From: Rhizophagus irregularis
Taxonomy: Eukaryota > Glomeromycota > Glomeromycetes > Glomerales > Glomeraceae
Assembly: GCF_026210795.1 (NCBI RefSeq)
Contig: NC_089453.1
Span: 746,501 to 810,500, forward strand
DNA: 64,000 nt
Direction of reading: 5' to 3'
In this document: piece by piece, positions 54,290 to 64,000 of the stretch
Layout: each line of letters opens with the position of its first letter
How positions within the stretch are numbered: position 1 is the first letter of the stretch
Made by a program: the position numbers and the translations under genes
Notes under the pieces: generated by a model
The model's database searches: none
What the model saw: only the letters and a program-made list of their open reading frames with translations
What the model was told of the DNA's origin: nothing

Positions 54290-55060
54290 CATTCCTTTTC
54301 CTTCTCTTTTTACTTATTACCTGCACTCTTGTGAAAAGTAGCATTGTGCCTTATTCCATTACAAACATGACATTTGTATGAACCTTTAGTTTTAGGTATT
54401 TTTTGAGAATCCTGTACTTTTTCAACACTATTCAAATACCTTTATTTAGGTGGTCATCTTTTATTTGTAACTTTGTTTAGATTCTTCACAGTTTAGAAGT
54501 TTAATTCAATGTTAATATTATCTTCATTCCTTTAAATTTCATGAAAACTATTGAATATTTCACCAATAGAAGAGATAAATAGATAAACTGTACTATACGG
54601 TCAGTTAAACTGTACTGTACAAAAATATTTTAGCCAATCATAACTCTTGTATACTTTTCAAATTTTTTTTATTTATCGTACAATAAAATCTGATTGGTGA
54701 ATTCTCACTTCATACAGTACAGTTTAGCTAATTGTACAGTACAGTTTATATGTATACTCCAATAGAAGTAATACTGGCTACAGTAGAACTTTCATTAATA
54801 ACAGGTTTTTCATCAATAGTAGAAATTAACTGAATTTGAATTTTCATTAATAGTGAAAATTGCAAAACTCTCGTCAACTTCTTGATTAGATTTTCTTTTA
54901 ATATAATCTTGAAGAAAGATAGTTATTTCGTTATTATCTTACTCAATTGTAAGCAAAGTGACAGTTTGTGCTGAGATTCCCTAATTCCCTCTTAATAAAA
55001 GAGTTGCCACATCGAGTCAGCATTCTCATGAATAAATGTTAATATTAAATAAAGTTTGAC
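54290..55060 (-). pseudogene. C-terminal remnant of a MULE-type transposase with zinc knuckle
   Basis: From 55050 down, the minus strand reads HENADSMWQLF, a stop, EGIRESQHKLSLCLQLSK, KSNQEVDESFAIFTINENSN, TIDEKPVINESSTVASITSI, then after a MITE insertion KVQDSQKIPKTKGSYKCHVC with NGIRHNATFHKSAGNK and a stop near 54320. The C-x2-C...H Cys/His cluster after a basic stretch is typical of the tail of Mutator-like transposases downstream of SWIM. Several stops and frame changes; dead. The DDE part is not recognisable upstream. Confidence 0.55.
54593..54749. mobile_element. MITE inside the MULE remnant, 157 bp
   Basis: Ends ATAAACTGTACTATACGG and the inverse gtacagtacagtttat; a second inner repeat (gttaaactgtactgtac / gtacagtttagc) lies next to each end. 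It interrupts the transposase tail text, so it is younger than that gene. Confidence 0.75.
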
Positions 55061-56323
55061 CCTTTTTCAATAATGAGTACCAAATAAAGTTAGTAATACC
55101 AAACACGAAAAATATATAAAATAAACTTCAAACTTCAATAAATTCTCCATATTATTTCGAATTCCAATAATTCTTCTTACAAAAATTATATATATTTCAA
55201 CTTTTAAATTTTGATAATTTTCGTTACGAAAGTTTATATTTATTTCAACTTCCAAACTTCAATAATTCTTATTATGAAAGTTTATATTTATTTCATCTTA
55301 TAGGATCTCGAACAATACTAATACAACTTACATTTGAATTTGCGTAGAGTTTATATTAAAATTTTTCAAAAGTTGCATATTATAGGAGTATTTTCAAAAT
55401 TTCATTATTCTAAATACCCCTGTTTTTAATACAACCAGTAATTCGATTTTAATAAAATTTATATCATTAGATTGAGAGAATTCTAATGATAGTAAAATCG
55501 AATTCCTAGCTTTGATATTGACAGAGTTATATTATAAAATGTATTTTTACTTCAGTACTTAAAGTTTATTTACTTGTAAGTATCCTCATGACCTTATCTT
55601 ATCATTTACAATTTGCAAATATTAATTAAACCTTAGACAAACCATAAGTATGTTTATGATCAACTTAAGACTCTCCTATTAAATTAATTTCCAGTTAACC
55701 TGTTTAAGTGTTAAAGTTTTTTGGCTTTAATCATTAATAGGATAACAGTATAAATATTGTAAAATATTGTAGAACAATTTATAGTGTTACAATAGTATAG
55801 TGTTACAATAGTTTAGTAAAACATTAAAATGTATAAAAAGGCTGGGTTTGGATTTTGATCAGCTTTTAGCTTTTGGCTTAATAAATAAAATAATAATAAA
55901 ATATTAATTATTAAAAGTTATTTTAAATATGCTCATAATACACCTGAGAATTAATTAATATTAAATAATAAGTCCAGTGACGTAAAGTATGGCCAGTTTA
56001 ATTATTTGATATAAAGTTTATTTAATGTAAGGGAAAATATCAAAGTTTGAAAGTTAAACTTTAAGATTATAAAAGAAATAAAGAGTTGTTAAAATCTAAA
56101 CTAAGTATAACATTAAACTGAGTGATAATTAGTCTACTAATATGTGGCAGGTATCAGTGACAGCAGAACTGCTCTATATACTCTCAAAAGTCTTCTCAAA
56201 TTCATTCACATCTACAATTTATTATTACTTGTTTATGTCTACGATTTCAATCAATATTTAGTATTTCTTTCAGTTCATATTAGAGAATTGGGTATATGAA
56301 TATTTTGATTGCAAGTCCTCTGA
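55061..56323. other. Interval with minor repeats
   Basis: A block of about 60 bp ending in tttatatttatttcaact is repeated near 55200-55300. A hairpin with gattttaa/aaaatc and atcattaga/ttctaatgat arms lies at about 55445-55502. No gene. Confidence 0.45.
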
Positions 56324-56584
56324 ATGGAGTATTATAAGTTTTTGGAAGAATGCAGTATAGAAACATTCACTAATAAAAATGGTTATTATCTTACTTCTCT
56401 TGAGAGTATCATTGAAAAGAAGGATGGAAACAGCTGGTATGAAATCTGTGCCAAGTTAGTGTCGATCACTACTATAATAAGAAAGAGTGATGTTAATGGC
56501 AAGTTCAAGAATTTTTTTAAAAAATATAAAAAAATTGGTGGCGTGACTGAGATCTCCAGGATTCCTGTTCGTTCAAGTCTCTAG
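56324..56584 (+). CDS. Small hypothetical ORF, 86 aa
   Basis: From ATG, it reads MEYYKFLEECSIETFTNKNG, then an amphipathic part (SLESIIEKKDGNSWYEICAK) and a basic KFKNFFKKYKKIGGVT. There is no known domain, signal or membrane segment. The last ten residues lie in a local direct repeat (atctccaggatt), so the natural end may have been lost. It could be the first exon of the broken gene at 56.8-57.5 kb. Confidence 0.35.
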   Translation: MEYYKFLEECSIETFTNKNGYYLTSLESIIEKKDGNSWYEICAKLVSITTIIRKSDVNGKFKNFFKKYKKIGGVTEISRIPVRSSL

Positions 56585-56763
56585 GACGAGCTACGAAGCT
56601 AGTGTTGGGCGCATGCAATCTCCAGGATTGTCTGACGTTCAAGACTCTAGTTCGACCTAACACTTAGCCCTGTTGGAGCACGGATAATCTTCAGGTGAAT
56701 ATTACTAATTTACAAAATTTTACGCGTTAGAATTCTCGACCAGATCGTTCTTTCGAAAAGGAA

Positions 56764-56937
56764 ATGACTAATGGTACTTCAACCTCGATCAATTTTTATG
56801 GAGACTCTCAGAACAATAAGGACTTAATAATGTCAAGTGCAACTAAAAGGAAGTGCGTAACGAATATTCACACAATAATAAACGAAAAGTATCACAAGAA
56901 TCAAAGAAGAGGTGAGCAACAGTCACGTCAAAATTAA
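56764..56937 (+). CDS. Small ORF, 57 aa, possibly a first exon
   Basis: Reads MTNGTSTSINFYGDSQNNKD, then SATKRKCVTNIHTIINEKYH and KNQRRG. A donor-like gtgagc sits at 56912, inside the last codons. Composition is protein-like. A GC-rich tandem repeat follows at once and separates it from the frame at 57.2 kb. Confidence 0.3.
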   Translation: MTNGTSTSINFYGDSQNNKDLIMSSATKRKCVTNIHTIINEKYHKNQRRGEQQSRQN

Positions 56938-56959
56938 TTACCAAGATTTTAATATACCC

Positions 56960-57150
56960 AACGCGAAAGAGCATCTGCTGGTTGCTCTTGTGATGATCTG
57001 CTGGTTCGGGGTATGATCAGATGACTTTCGCCAAGCAAAGCATCTGCTGGTATGATCTGCTGGTTCGGTTGAAGTCTTACTTCATCTAAGCAAGAGCATC
57101 TGCTGGTTGCTCTTGTGATGATTTGCTGGTTCGGATGAAGTTGTACCCTG
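56960..57150. repeat. Tandem GATCTGCTGGTTCGG repeats
   Basis: Two copies about 118 bp apart of agagcatctgctggttgctc plus ttgtgatgat, with further gatctgctggttcgg units between. The core can form a hairpin (CAAGAGC, loop, GCTCTTG). Minus-strand frames across it are repeat artefacts. Confidence 0.75.
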
Positions 57151-57199
57151 CACCTATCACGAAAGTAGTCATGCTTGATGTATTTTTTAATTCTTTTAA

Positions 57200-57490
57200 A
57201 AAATAAATGAAATTTTCTCTCGCCCATCTGAAAATGATAATACGGATCATGAAAATGACGCTCCACAAGATGCACAAGACGATTACATGAAAGATCTGGA
57301 ATATTTTGACAAACTCGTAGATAATGTAGGTTTATCTTACATCGGAAGAGAGGAAGAACTTACACCACCATGTGGAACCATGGTAGCTAATAGTTGGAAC
57401 TCTTTCAAGATTGATGATATAATGATCGGATTACGATACTTCCTCTCGTCATATCACGAATCATCCGGAATAAAATTATTTATTCAATGA
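57200..57490 (+). pseudogene. Hypothetical protein fragment, about 95 codons open
   Basis: The frame is open from just after a stop at 57197 and reads NEIFSRPSENDNTDHENDAP, a Gln/Asp-rich part, then YMKDLEYFDKLVDNVGLSYI, GREEELTPPCGTMVANSWNS and FKIDDIMIGLRYFLSSYHES to a stop. The ATG at 57287 is internal. There is no acceptor between the upstream stop and the first codons, so the 5' end is missing or was displaced by the repeat. Not recognised. Confidence 0.4.
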
Positions 57491-58379
57491 AGGGTGTAGA
57501 CACGATAGTAATAGAATACAAAAGACAGCGGTCCATCAAAATTGATTTTATTTGTATCTATCAATAAAATAATTTTTCTTATTTTACACACTTGGTACGA
57601 AACTTACCCGTATGTACTCAATACTCAATAAACTTTACATGAATTATGTATTAATATAAATTCCTATCAATCTGATTTTCATGATGTGAACAAATCATAT
57701 AAAGTCTTTTTGTCTGCAAGTAAAACAAATCAAACTCGAAGTAAGACAAATCATACAGTAAGTCATATTATCTGGAACACAATGTGGGTGAGCGGGAGTA
57801 TAGAAACGCACGTAGACCTTTCTATTTCTTTGCATATGCAAATCGCCCATTTTTTCAGGTTCACTGATCGAGAAAATTTTGTAAATCGTTGGCATCTGAT
57901 TTTGTCGTATACATAAACGAATTCACAATTTTCACATCATACTTTGCGATACTGAAATCAAACATCGTAATAAATAGTACGGTAAAAGTGGAGCGAAAAA
58001 TTTTGGCTGTACTTTAATTCTTTAATGATTCGTTGCTAATCGCCGGAATCTATGTTATATTCAAAATCGCCCACTTTGAGCTTCTATTTTTTAATGTAAG
58101 CTTCAAGTGATGTATGGTAGTATTTAATAATGAAAGTTCATTACAAAAATCAAATACCTAATTTTGTAACTTGATTATTTATATAGGTTTGCTCTCGTAG
58201 ACCTTTAATTAATAAAATAAGCTTTATTATTTGTTAAAGAAATCCATACCCATGTCTCTTTATTCCACACTAATAAAAATATCAAAAAAATTTATGTTTC
58301 CTATTTTTCTAATAAAGAATCAATGTCCCCTAACTCCTCCTTAATAGTCAAGTCCGGTGTCTTACATATGGAAATGAAA
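57491..58379. other. Gene-free interval
   Basis: No gene supported; frames at 57.7-57.9 kb exist on both strands without protein character. Confidence 0.4.
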
Positions 58380-59165
58380 CAACATGTATTATTATTTGCA
58401 CATCCTTAAAACATAAGTCACAGTCTTATTTAATGGGTTATCCTGAATAAAGTTATCTACTGATTGTGACTGAAAGGTCATAGATCTCTTGATTGATGGT
58501 ACGTTAGTCTCTGAAATTTCACCAAATTTCTTATCCTTAAGAAATTTTCTAAATAAAACGGGTATCAATCTCTTTAAAATATAATAAATCACGAATTACA
58601 TGCTTTCTTGCTTGGTTCTGCAGGTCTAAATTTCATTTTGACTTCAGTTAAAAATCATGTAAATTTGATTGAAAATAATGAACCTAACTCTTATAATACC
58701 TTCAAATAGTGCCAACCGAGAAGTCATCAACCACAGCCTTTAGTTCTATAATGTAACCACCAACCATATCATATAATTTTTGCTTCTACCTCATTGATAC
58801 TACGCTTCTTATTCGATTCTCTAAGGTCGACGATATCCATTACAGGGTTTTTTTGTGCAAGACCATGAACTATATAAGCTAAAAATAATTGGTTACACCA
58901 CTATTTCCCTCTAGAACACAGAACTTACATTCAGTAATATACTTTCTATCATTAGCATTAAACCTTCTATTATCAAATGACAAAGCAGCGATAAAACTTA
59001 CCACTCACATTGTCCAATATTCAACTGCAAAATTAATTGCTTTTCCAAATTCGACATCAAAAGTACGAGTCCCTTGTATACCTTTGTACTTCTTCCTAGC
59101 TAGTGTAATTTTCCTCCTCTACCGATCACATGATAAGATTTTAGCCCAATCAACATAAATTAAAT
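58380..59165 (-). pseudogene. Unidentified decayed gene
   Basis: From 59160 down, the minus strand reads KYKGIQGTRTFDVEFGKAIN then FAVEYWTM at about 59090-59010, SFIAALSFDNRRFNANDRKY then ITECKFCVLEGNSGV at 59000-58895, and near the end IKRSMTFQSQSVDNFIQDNP. Frames change and stops intervene. No domain known to me. The plus-strand frame at 58889-59158 is its shadow. Confidence 0.4.
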
Positions 59166-61458
59166 TATTTATTTTAAAGAATGGTCAAGTCTTCATAAGG
59201 TTGAAGAATCTTTGGGGACGCTCTATGATTTAAGACGAGGAACCAATTGTCATCTGAAAATTCCCATATTAGGCGTGTAACCGTGTTCTATTTTCCACAG
59301 TCTCAATAAGAAGACGCTCATTACGGTATCGTTACTAACTAACAACGCCAGGAACAGTTAATTTCGCCAATATAGCAAGCCTACAAATGAGGTATTGAAA
59401 ACTTGACCAAAACATATGTACAGCAAACCATAATATCGTACCAGAAGCTGTTTGCAATGGTTTTTACAAGCTTATTCGGGATTCATTCAGGAGGAAGTAG
59501 ATTCTTCAGAAGTGAGGAGTTTATGATTGAGGTAAATCAAACTCAACATAAAACTGGACTCATATTCGGTGGTTAACAATGTGAGAAGGAAAATTGGTCT
59601 TATGAAAGAGTTTGAGCAACTTTAAAGACAATGGCAAAAAAATTAGTGGTTAAAAACTTAAAACTGATTATCCTAAAATTATTTATTGCATCACGATCGG
59701 CAAACATCACACTTTCTGATCAATAATTTAACAGACCGTTTCGAACAGTCTAAAAGTTGCACATAACTCCTAAATGCACGAAAAACCTGTGTTTCAGAAA
59801 TTCAAGCCGTCTTATTCATATCCTATTCAACAAAAATTGCACAAAGTGTAAATTTTATATGAATAGACCATTAGGAGAACACCTATCCATGATACATCGC
59901 AGAAGAAGTGTTGTTGAAGACGGATATTTCGGATGAAATATTACGCAATTTTAAAAAGTCATGATTATTTTTTTTGATTGCAGCTGTTCATTTGCAATTT
60001 CTGGATTACAAGCTAATAGATAATTTTTCTTTCAGGATGAGAATCACATTAGCAACCCACGATAAAATTATTGGCGGTTTTACTAAGAAGTGTTATCTAG
60101 TGCTACATGTTTCGCGCAGACGAACATTTCTATTCTATCCAGATTATCAATGGTTGGAGTAGGATCACGGAGTTAATGTTAGAGTAGCGTGGTCGGCAGA
60201 CATTAGTATGGCTTCGCTTTGTAAAGCCAATCTACATATCACTGTTACGAGCCAAATTATGTAATTTAATTTTTATGTTAGAATAGAGAAGAAAGAATTT
60301 ATATAGTCGTTAAACTCATATGGCGTTGATGATAGAGAATATCATCAAACACCTTTAGGTAGCATACAAAGCATTAAAATAGACGCATCACTAATGTTGA
60401 GATTTCAACTGGCTTAAGAAAAATATCATAAAAATAAGAGCTCGAACATCTAAACAATCACAATAGAAAATGAAATAAGCCATTTTTTTTTGGAAAGTAA
60501 TTTGAGTGATTTTTGGCCAAACCAACTACCTAGGGCATCTCCTTCAACAAGGCCATTATTTTCTATGTTTTATTCAGTTAATAAAGAGCATCATAGCGTT
60601 GATTAATTAATTATTATTATTTGAAAAAGTTCATTATTAAAGTCTTTTTTTCATGTTTTTTTTTTATTATAGATTTCGATTCTTTTTCATTATAATATAT
60701 ATATATGTATTATTTTCCGTGTCAATAAAACCGATCCCAGAGATCAACTTCACAACATATATTTGCATATATTTTGGATTGTACGGACGTTGATATCTGA
60801 GACATAGAATAATGACCTCTCCATATGATCGAGAATTTTTGAAAAATAACAGAATCAGATGCTAATCGAGCTTGCCTTTCAGAAGAGTTTGTGATCTTAT
60901 ACAACCTGGAATTGGAAAATGTCAAATTATCCGTATTGCAGCCGTAGCATAGCTTTTTTTTTTCAAACTTTCCCGCAAGTACTGGCTCAAGTTCCTATGG
61001 GTATGGGACGGGAACATGTCCCCGAACAGGACAGTATAGAACATTAAAAATCTTCTTGAACAATGTCTTACAACAACACGGCCTAAATGTATTTATTGAT
61101 CTAGATTTTCGTGATCATATTATCCTACGGTTAAAAATTCAATTCTTGGATTACTACAAATCGTATAAAAAAGAGGTTCAATTTTATTCACTACAATATC
61201 AAAGGCAGAAAAGAGATGGAATAATATCCGCCGATAATTCGAATTGGCAAAAATATTATCAGCTTGAAATCTGACCAAAGTCTTTGTCTTGATGTTTTGG
61301 TAAAAAACTTTTCATGCTATTGAATGGTAAAACCCTTTTTTAAAAACTTTGTTTTTTATACAGGACGAAAGTCATAATGAGTTTTCACACCATCTTGCAT
61401 ATATAAGTGGACACTTGACAGAATCAGCAATTCAAGTTGATGGATCAGTAACAAAAAG
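59166..61458. other. Region of short coding fragments
   Basis: Protein-like scraps occur at 59520-59650 (HKTGLIFGG, LKTMAKKLVVKNLKLI), 59974-60162 (AAVHLQFLDYKLIDNF) and 61056-61274 (plus strand, VLQQHGLNVFIDLDFRDHII then LQYQRQKRDGIISADNSNWQ). The IDLDFRDHI text resembles IDPDFRDAV at about 26650, which suggests scattered relics of one family. None is a supportable gene. Confidence 0.35.
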
Positions 61459-61645
61459 TATCGATAATATGATAACGAATATGATGATATTAATATTGAA
61501 GTTAGTAATGACTCTCATGTAAAGATATTTCACGCTTATGTGGATATTTTTTCTCGTTCTCCTTACTAGGATCCTTCACGCTTCATGATAATTTAACAAA
61601 CATTCCTCTACTTCCAACAATTAATAAAATTTATATTAAATAGGG
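61459..61645 (+). pseudogene. BTB domain relic
   Basis: Reads YDNEYDDINIEVSNDSHVKI then FHAYVDIFSRSPY and a stop. It aligns by eye with the BTB-TLDc gene here (YYDITIEVGNDPYVKIFRAH and LVILHYRSPC). A few more codons follow in a broken frame. Only the first third of the domain remains. Confidence 0.7.
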
Positions 61646-62385
61646 TCAAAGATTTTGAATTATAATGTATTATATAACTATTTTTAAAATGTTAAAAAAA
61701 AAATAATATGAAAAAGTTTATTCTTTAATAATAATAATTCTGATATAAAATCTATAAAATCACTTATTTTTATACTGAAAAGAAAACTACTATAAAACTA
61801 GTTAATATGATTGAATCCATCATACGGGAAGAAAAAGACATTGTTCATTGTGATCATTATAATTAAAAAGAATAATTTGATTGAATACTTCAAGTGTTGG
61901 TTCATATCTCAGTAATCTCACTACTAAAAATAATAAATAAATGATTTCTACAATAATAATAATCATTATATATTTATGAACCTTGATCAAACATATATAG
62001 AATTTGTACTGATTTGATCCAAGATGTTACTGCCACAGTGGCTTGGAAATATTCTCAAGATACACAACAAGTATCAACCATCTTGATTCTTCTCTTACAC
62101 ACTTCAGTTGGAAACTGTAATTGATATACTGTTATTATAACGCCACCAGGCGACTTATATTTTTCTATCAACTTTGAGGTGTTTAATAGTCCATGATGTA
62201 CCAACCTTATAGTAGGCCATAAACTAATTAATTATATAATTATTATTAGTTTAAAATTATCATATATTAGAAAAGTTAATATCAAAAAATAAATATTGAA
62301 GTAAATTACCTTTTCAAAAGATTGGGTAATTAAAAAATTTTTAAATATAACTAAAAATGAAAAGCAAAAGCACCTAGACATTGTA
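61646..62385. other. AT-rich interval
   Basis: No gene supported. Confidence 0.4.
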
Positions 62386-62389
62386 CTTT

Positions 62390-62842
62390 TTAGTGGTATC
62401 CGGACTTTTCGCTGAAAGTCCTTTTCACCGAAACTCATTTCCCCGAGTGGGCCATTTTGCCGAAACCATTTCGCCGAAGCGGACATTTCGCCGAAAATAT
62501 GGAATTTTTTTTCTTTTTTTTTGAGAAGACAAACGAATTATTTAATACATTATATTAAGTCACGTTTGTTTAAAAAAGAGAACAAAAATCATCATAAAAT
62601 GAAAATGAAATAGTTTAGAGAATTAGTACTTTGAGCGTGAATTGTTAATGATCAAGGAAATATGTTAATCACTAACATTTTCGGCGAAATGTCCTTCGAC
62701 GAAATGGACGATTTCGGGGAAAAGGATTCGACGAAATGTCCATTCAACGAAATGCACGTTCGGCGAAAATGTCCCTTCGGCGAAATAGTTTCAGCGAAAT
62801 GGTTTTCGGCGAAATGAACTTCGGTGAAACGTACTGTACCCT
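62390..62842. mobile_element. Foldback element built of TTCGGCGAA/TTCGCCGAA units
   Basis: The left arm (62395-62505) holds about six TTCGCCGAA-like units and the right arm (62680-62835) about ten TTCGGCGAA-like units, spaced about 12-19 bp and joined by fragments such as atgtcc, accatt and gttcat that also recur in inverse. The AT-rich middle (62506-62675) has no such units. The arms pair overall as inverted repeats. No coding capacity. Confidence 0.8.
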
Positions 62843-64000
62843 TTTTAGTATAATACAGTATTTTGGTATATCAGAATATATGTTGTTATGTGTATAAACC
62901 ATAATAAGAGGAAGTGAATAAACAGCAAGAAATGAATTTATGAAGTCAATTTTTGTTTATTTTGTAATATATTTCTTGTGGCACAGCAATGATTATCATT
63001 TTTGGGTCACTGCCTCAATATAATGCACATTTACCAAATTTTTATCGAAAGCGAAACAAAATATACTTTATCAATTAGCAATATTTTGCAATTTTCTTGA
63101 TTATAAATTATCTTTTTTTTAAAAAAAAAATCTCCTGGTTAAAACGCCACGAAATTATTCAACACGACTACACTAAAATACAACACAGTAGAACATAATT
63201 CAACTTCCTTTATTTGTAGGTGCATCAATGTAACGTGATTCGTGAAACTTTTTTAACTAAAAAAAAACGCATTTCTAATTCGAAAACTTAATAAATTTTT
63301 TTTAAAGTTCTGTCTAAATAACTTTAACTAAAGTCAATTACAAGATATTACTAAACTACACCGAATAGAAATTATTTCAAATTTTGGGAGGAAGTATTTT
63401 GCGGATTTATAGATCGACATGTGATTTGTACACTTGACCAAAAAAATGTTACATCTACTCGGGTATTTTGCTTACCTTTTATCAACTTTTTAAATATTCT
63501 GAAAATAACTATTTATAATGTGAGGTTCTTAATTTGGAAAGAAACACACGAGGATTAAATTTTCACAATTTTATGGCTAATCTGACCTCGACATAGTAAG
63601 TAACAGTTGGATCAGAATAAACTTTGAACCAGATAAAATATTAAAATAAAAATTCACTTTAATTTAAAGAATAATTTCGCCAAAAGAATTATGTAAAGAT
63701 TCTTATTAAGGTTGACAATTTAGTAAAAAGTTTAATTTCGTATTATAATAATTTGCTAAAGTGAAAGGCAAGAATGAACCATTGAATGGAAATTAATAAT
63801 AATGACAGAAATGAAAAATGAAAATTATATTTTAAGTCATATTGGTAGCTTATTGTTTTGATATAATATATTTCGAAATTAAATTATATATTTGATTAGT
63901 TGAGACTTGTGATGTTACACTAGATTATAAACACGTGCGTAATATTTTTAAGTCATACCTCAAAACAAATCGGTATGCTTTAGACGTGATTTGAATTGTG
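62843..64000. other. Gene-free interval to the window end
   Basis: AT-rich; nothing supported on either strand. Confidence 0.45.

Noticed and set aside
56949-57277. Minus-strand frames with SSQEQPADAL repeats
   Set aside because: They read through the tandem gatctgctggttcgg repeat.
58889-59158. 89-codon plus frame
   Set aside because: It is the complement of better protein text on the minus strand (decayed gene at 58.4-59.2 kb).

Overview
The window reads as nuclear DNA of an arbuscular mycorrhizal fungus, most likely Rhizophagus or a close glomeromycete. The basis is strong AT richness with long A/T homopolymers, short 75-105 bp GT-AG introns, and a gene mix of BTB-BACK-TLDc, BTB-BACK with a C-terminal SPRY-like tail, Kelch-type membrane protein and forkhead factor, set among many decayed transposons. 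The species call is inference from protein style; no marker gene is present.

Layout. 1-6.9 kb is homopolymer-rich DNA with no gene. 6.9-8.3 kb holds an intact two-exon forkhead transcription factor. 8.3-18.5 kb is gene-poor and rich in simple and minisatellite repeats, including two ACGT-rich arrays at 9.5-10.2 kb and small foldback sequences at 15.8 and 17.0 kb. 18.54-20.59 kb is a tandem array of 3.6 copies of a roughly 560 bp non-coding unit full of perfect hairpins; it is the most unusual object here. 22.9-28 kb holds decayed genes: a RING-like zinc-finger pseudogene, a frameshifted hypothetical gene and other fragments. 28.8-32.5 kb holds a BTB-BACK gene whose SPRY-like tail is broken, followed by an intact BTB-BACK-TLDc gene. 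34.3-35.9 kb is an intact six-exon Kelch-like protein with a signal peptide and a C-terminal membrane anchor. 37-43 kb is a transposon graveyard: several MITE or foldback elements, a MULE transposase remnant with a SWIM finger, and a TA-flanked 962 bp inverted-repeat element. 44-46 kb holds small broken genes. 46.2-48.2 kb is a D-arabinono-1,4-lactone oxidase-like gene with at least one frameshift near its 3' end. 49-51 kb holds hairpin and tandem repeats. 52-55 kb holds a second MULE remnant and a decayed companion ORF on the minus strand. 56-62 kb holds fragments only, including a BTB relic and a cluster of TTCGGCGAA-type palindromes.

Only three genes look fully intact: forkhead, BTB-TLDc and Kelch. 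The genes do not form a pathway. The window shows a few live genes in a repeat-driven, rapidly decaying landscape. I saw no convincing rRNA or tRNA gene and no CRISPR array. Exon borders are read by eye from GT-AG sites and reading frame; repeat borders are approximate.
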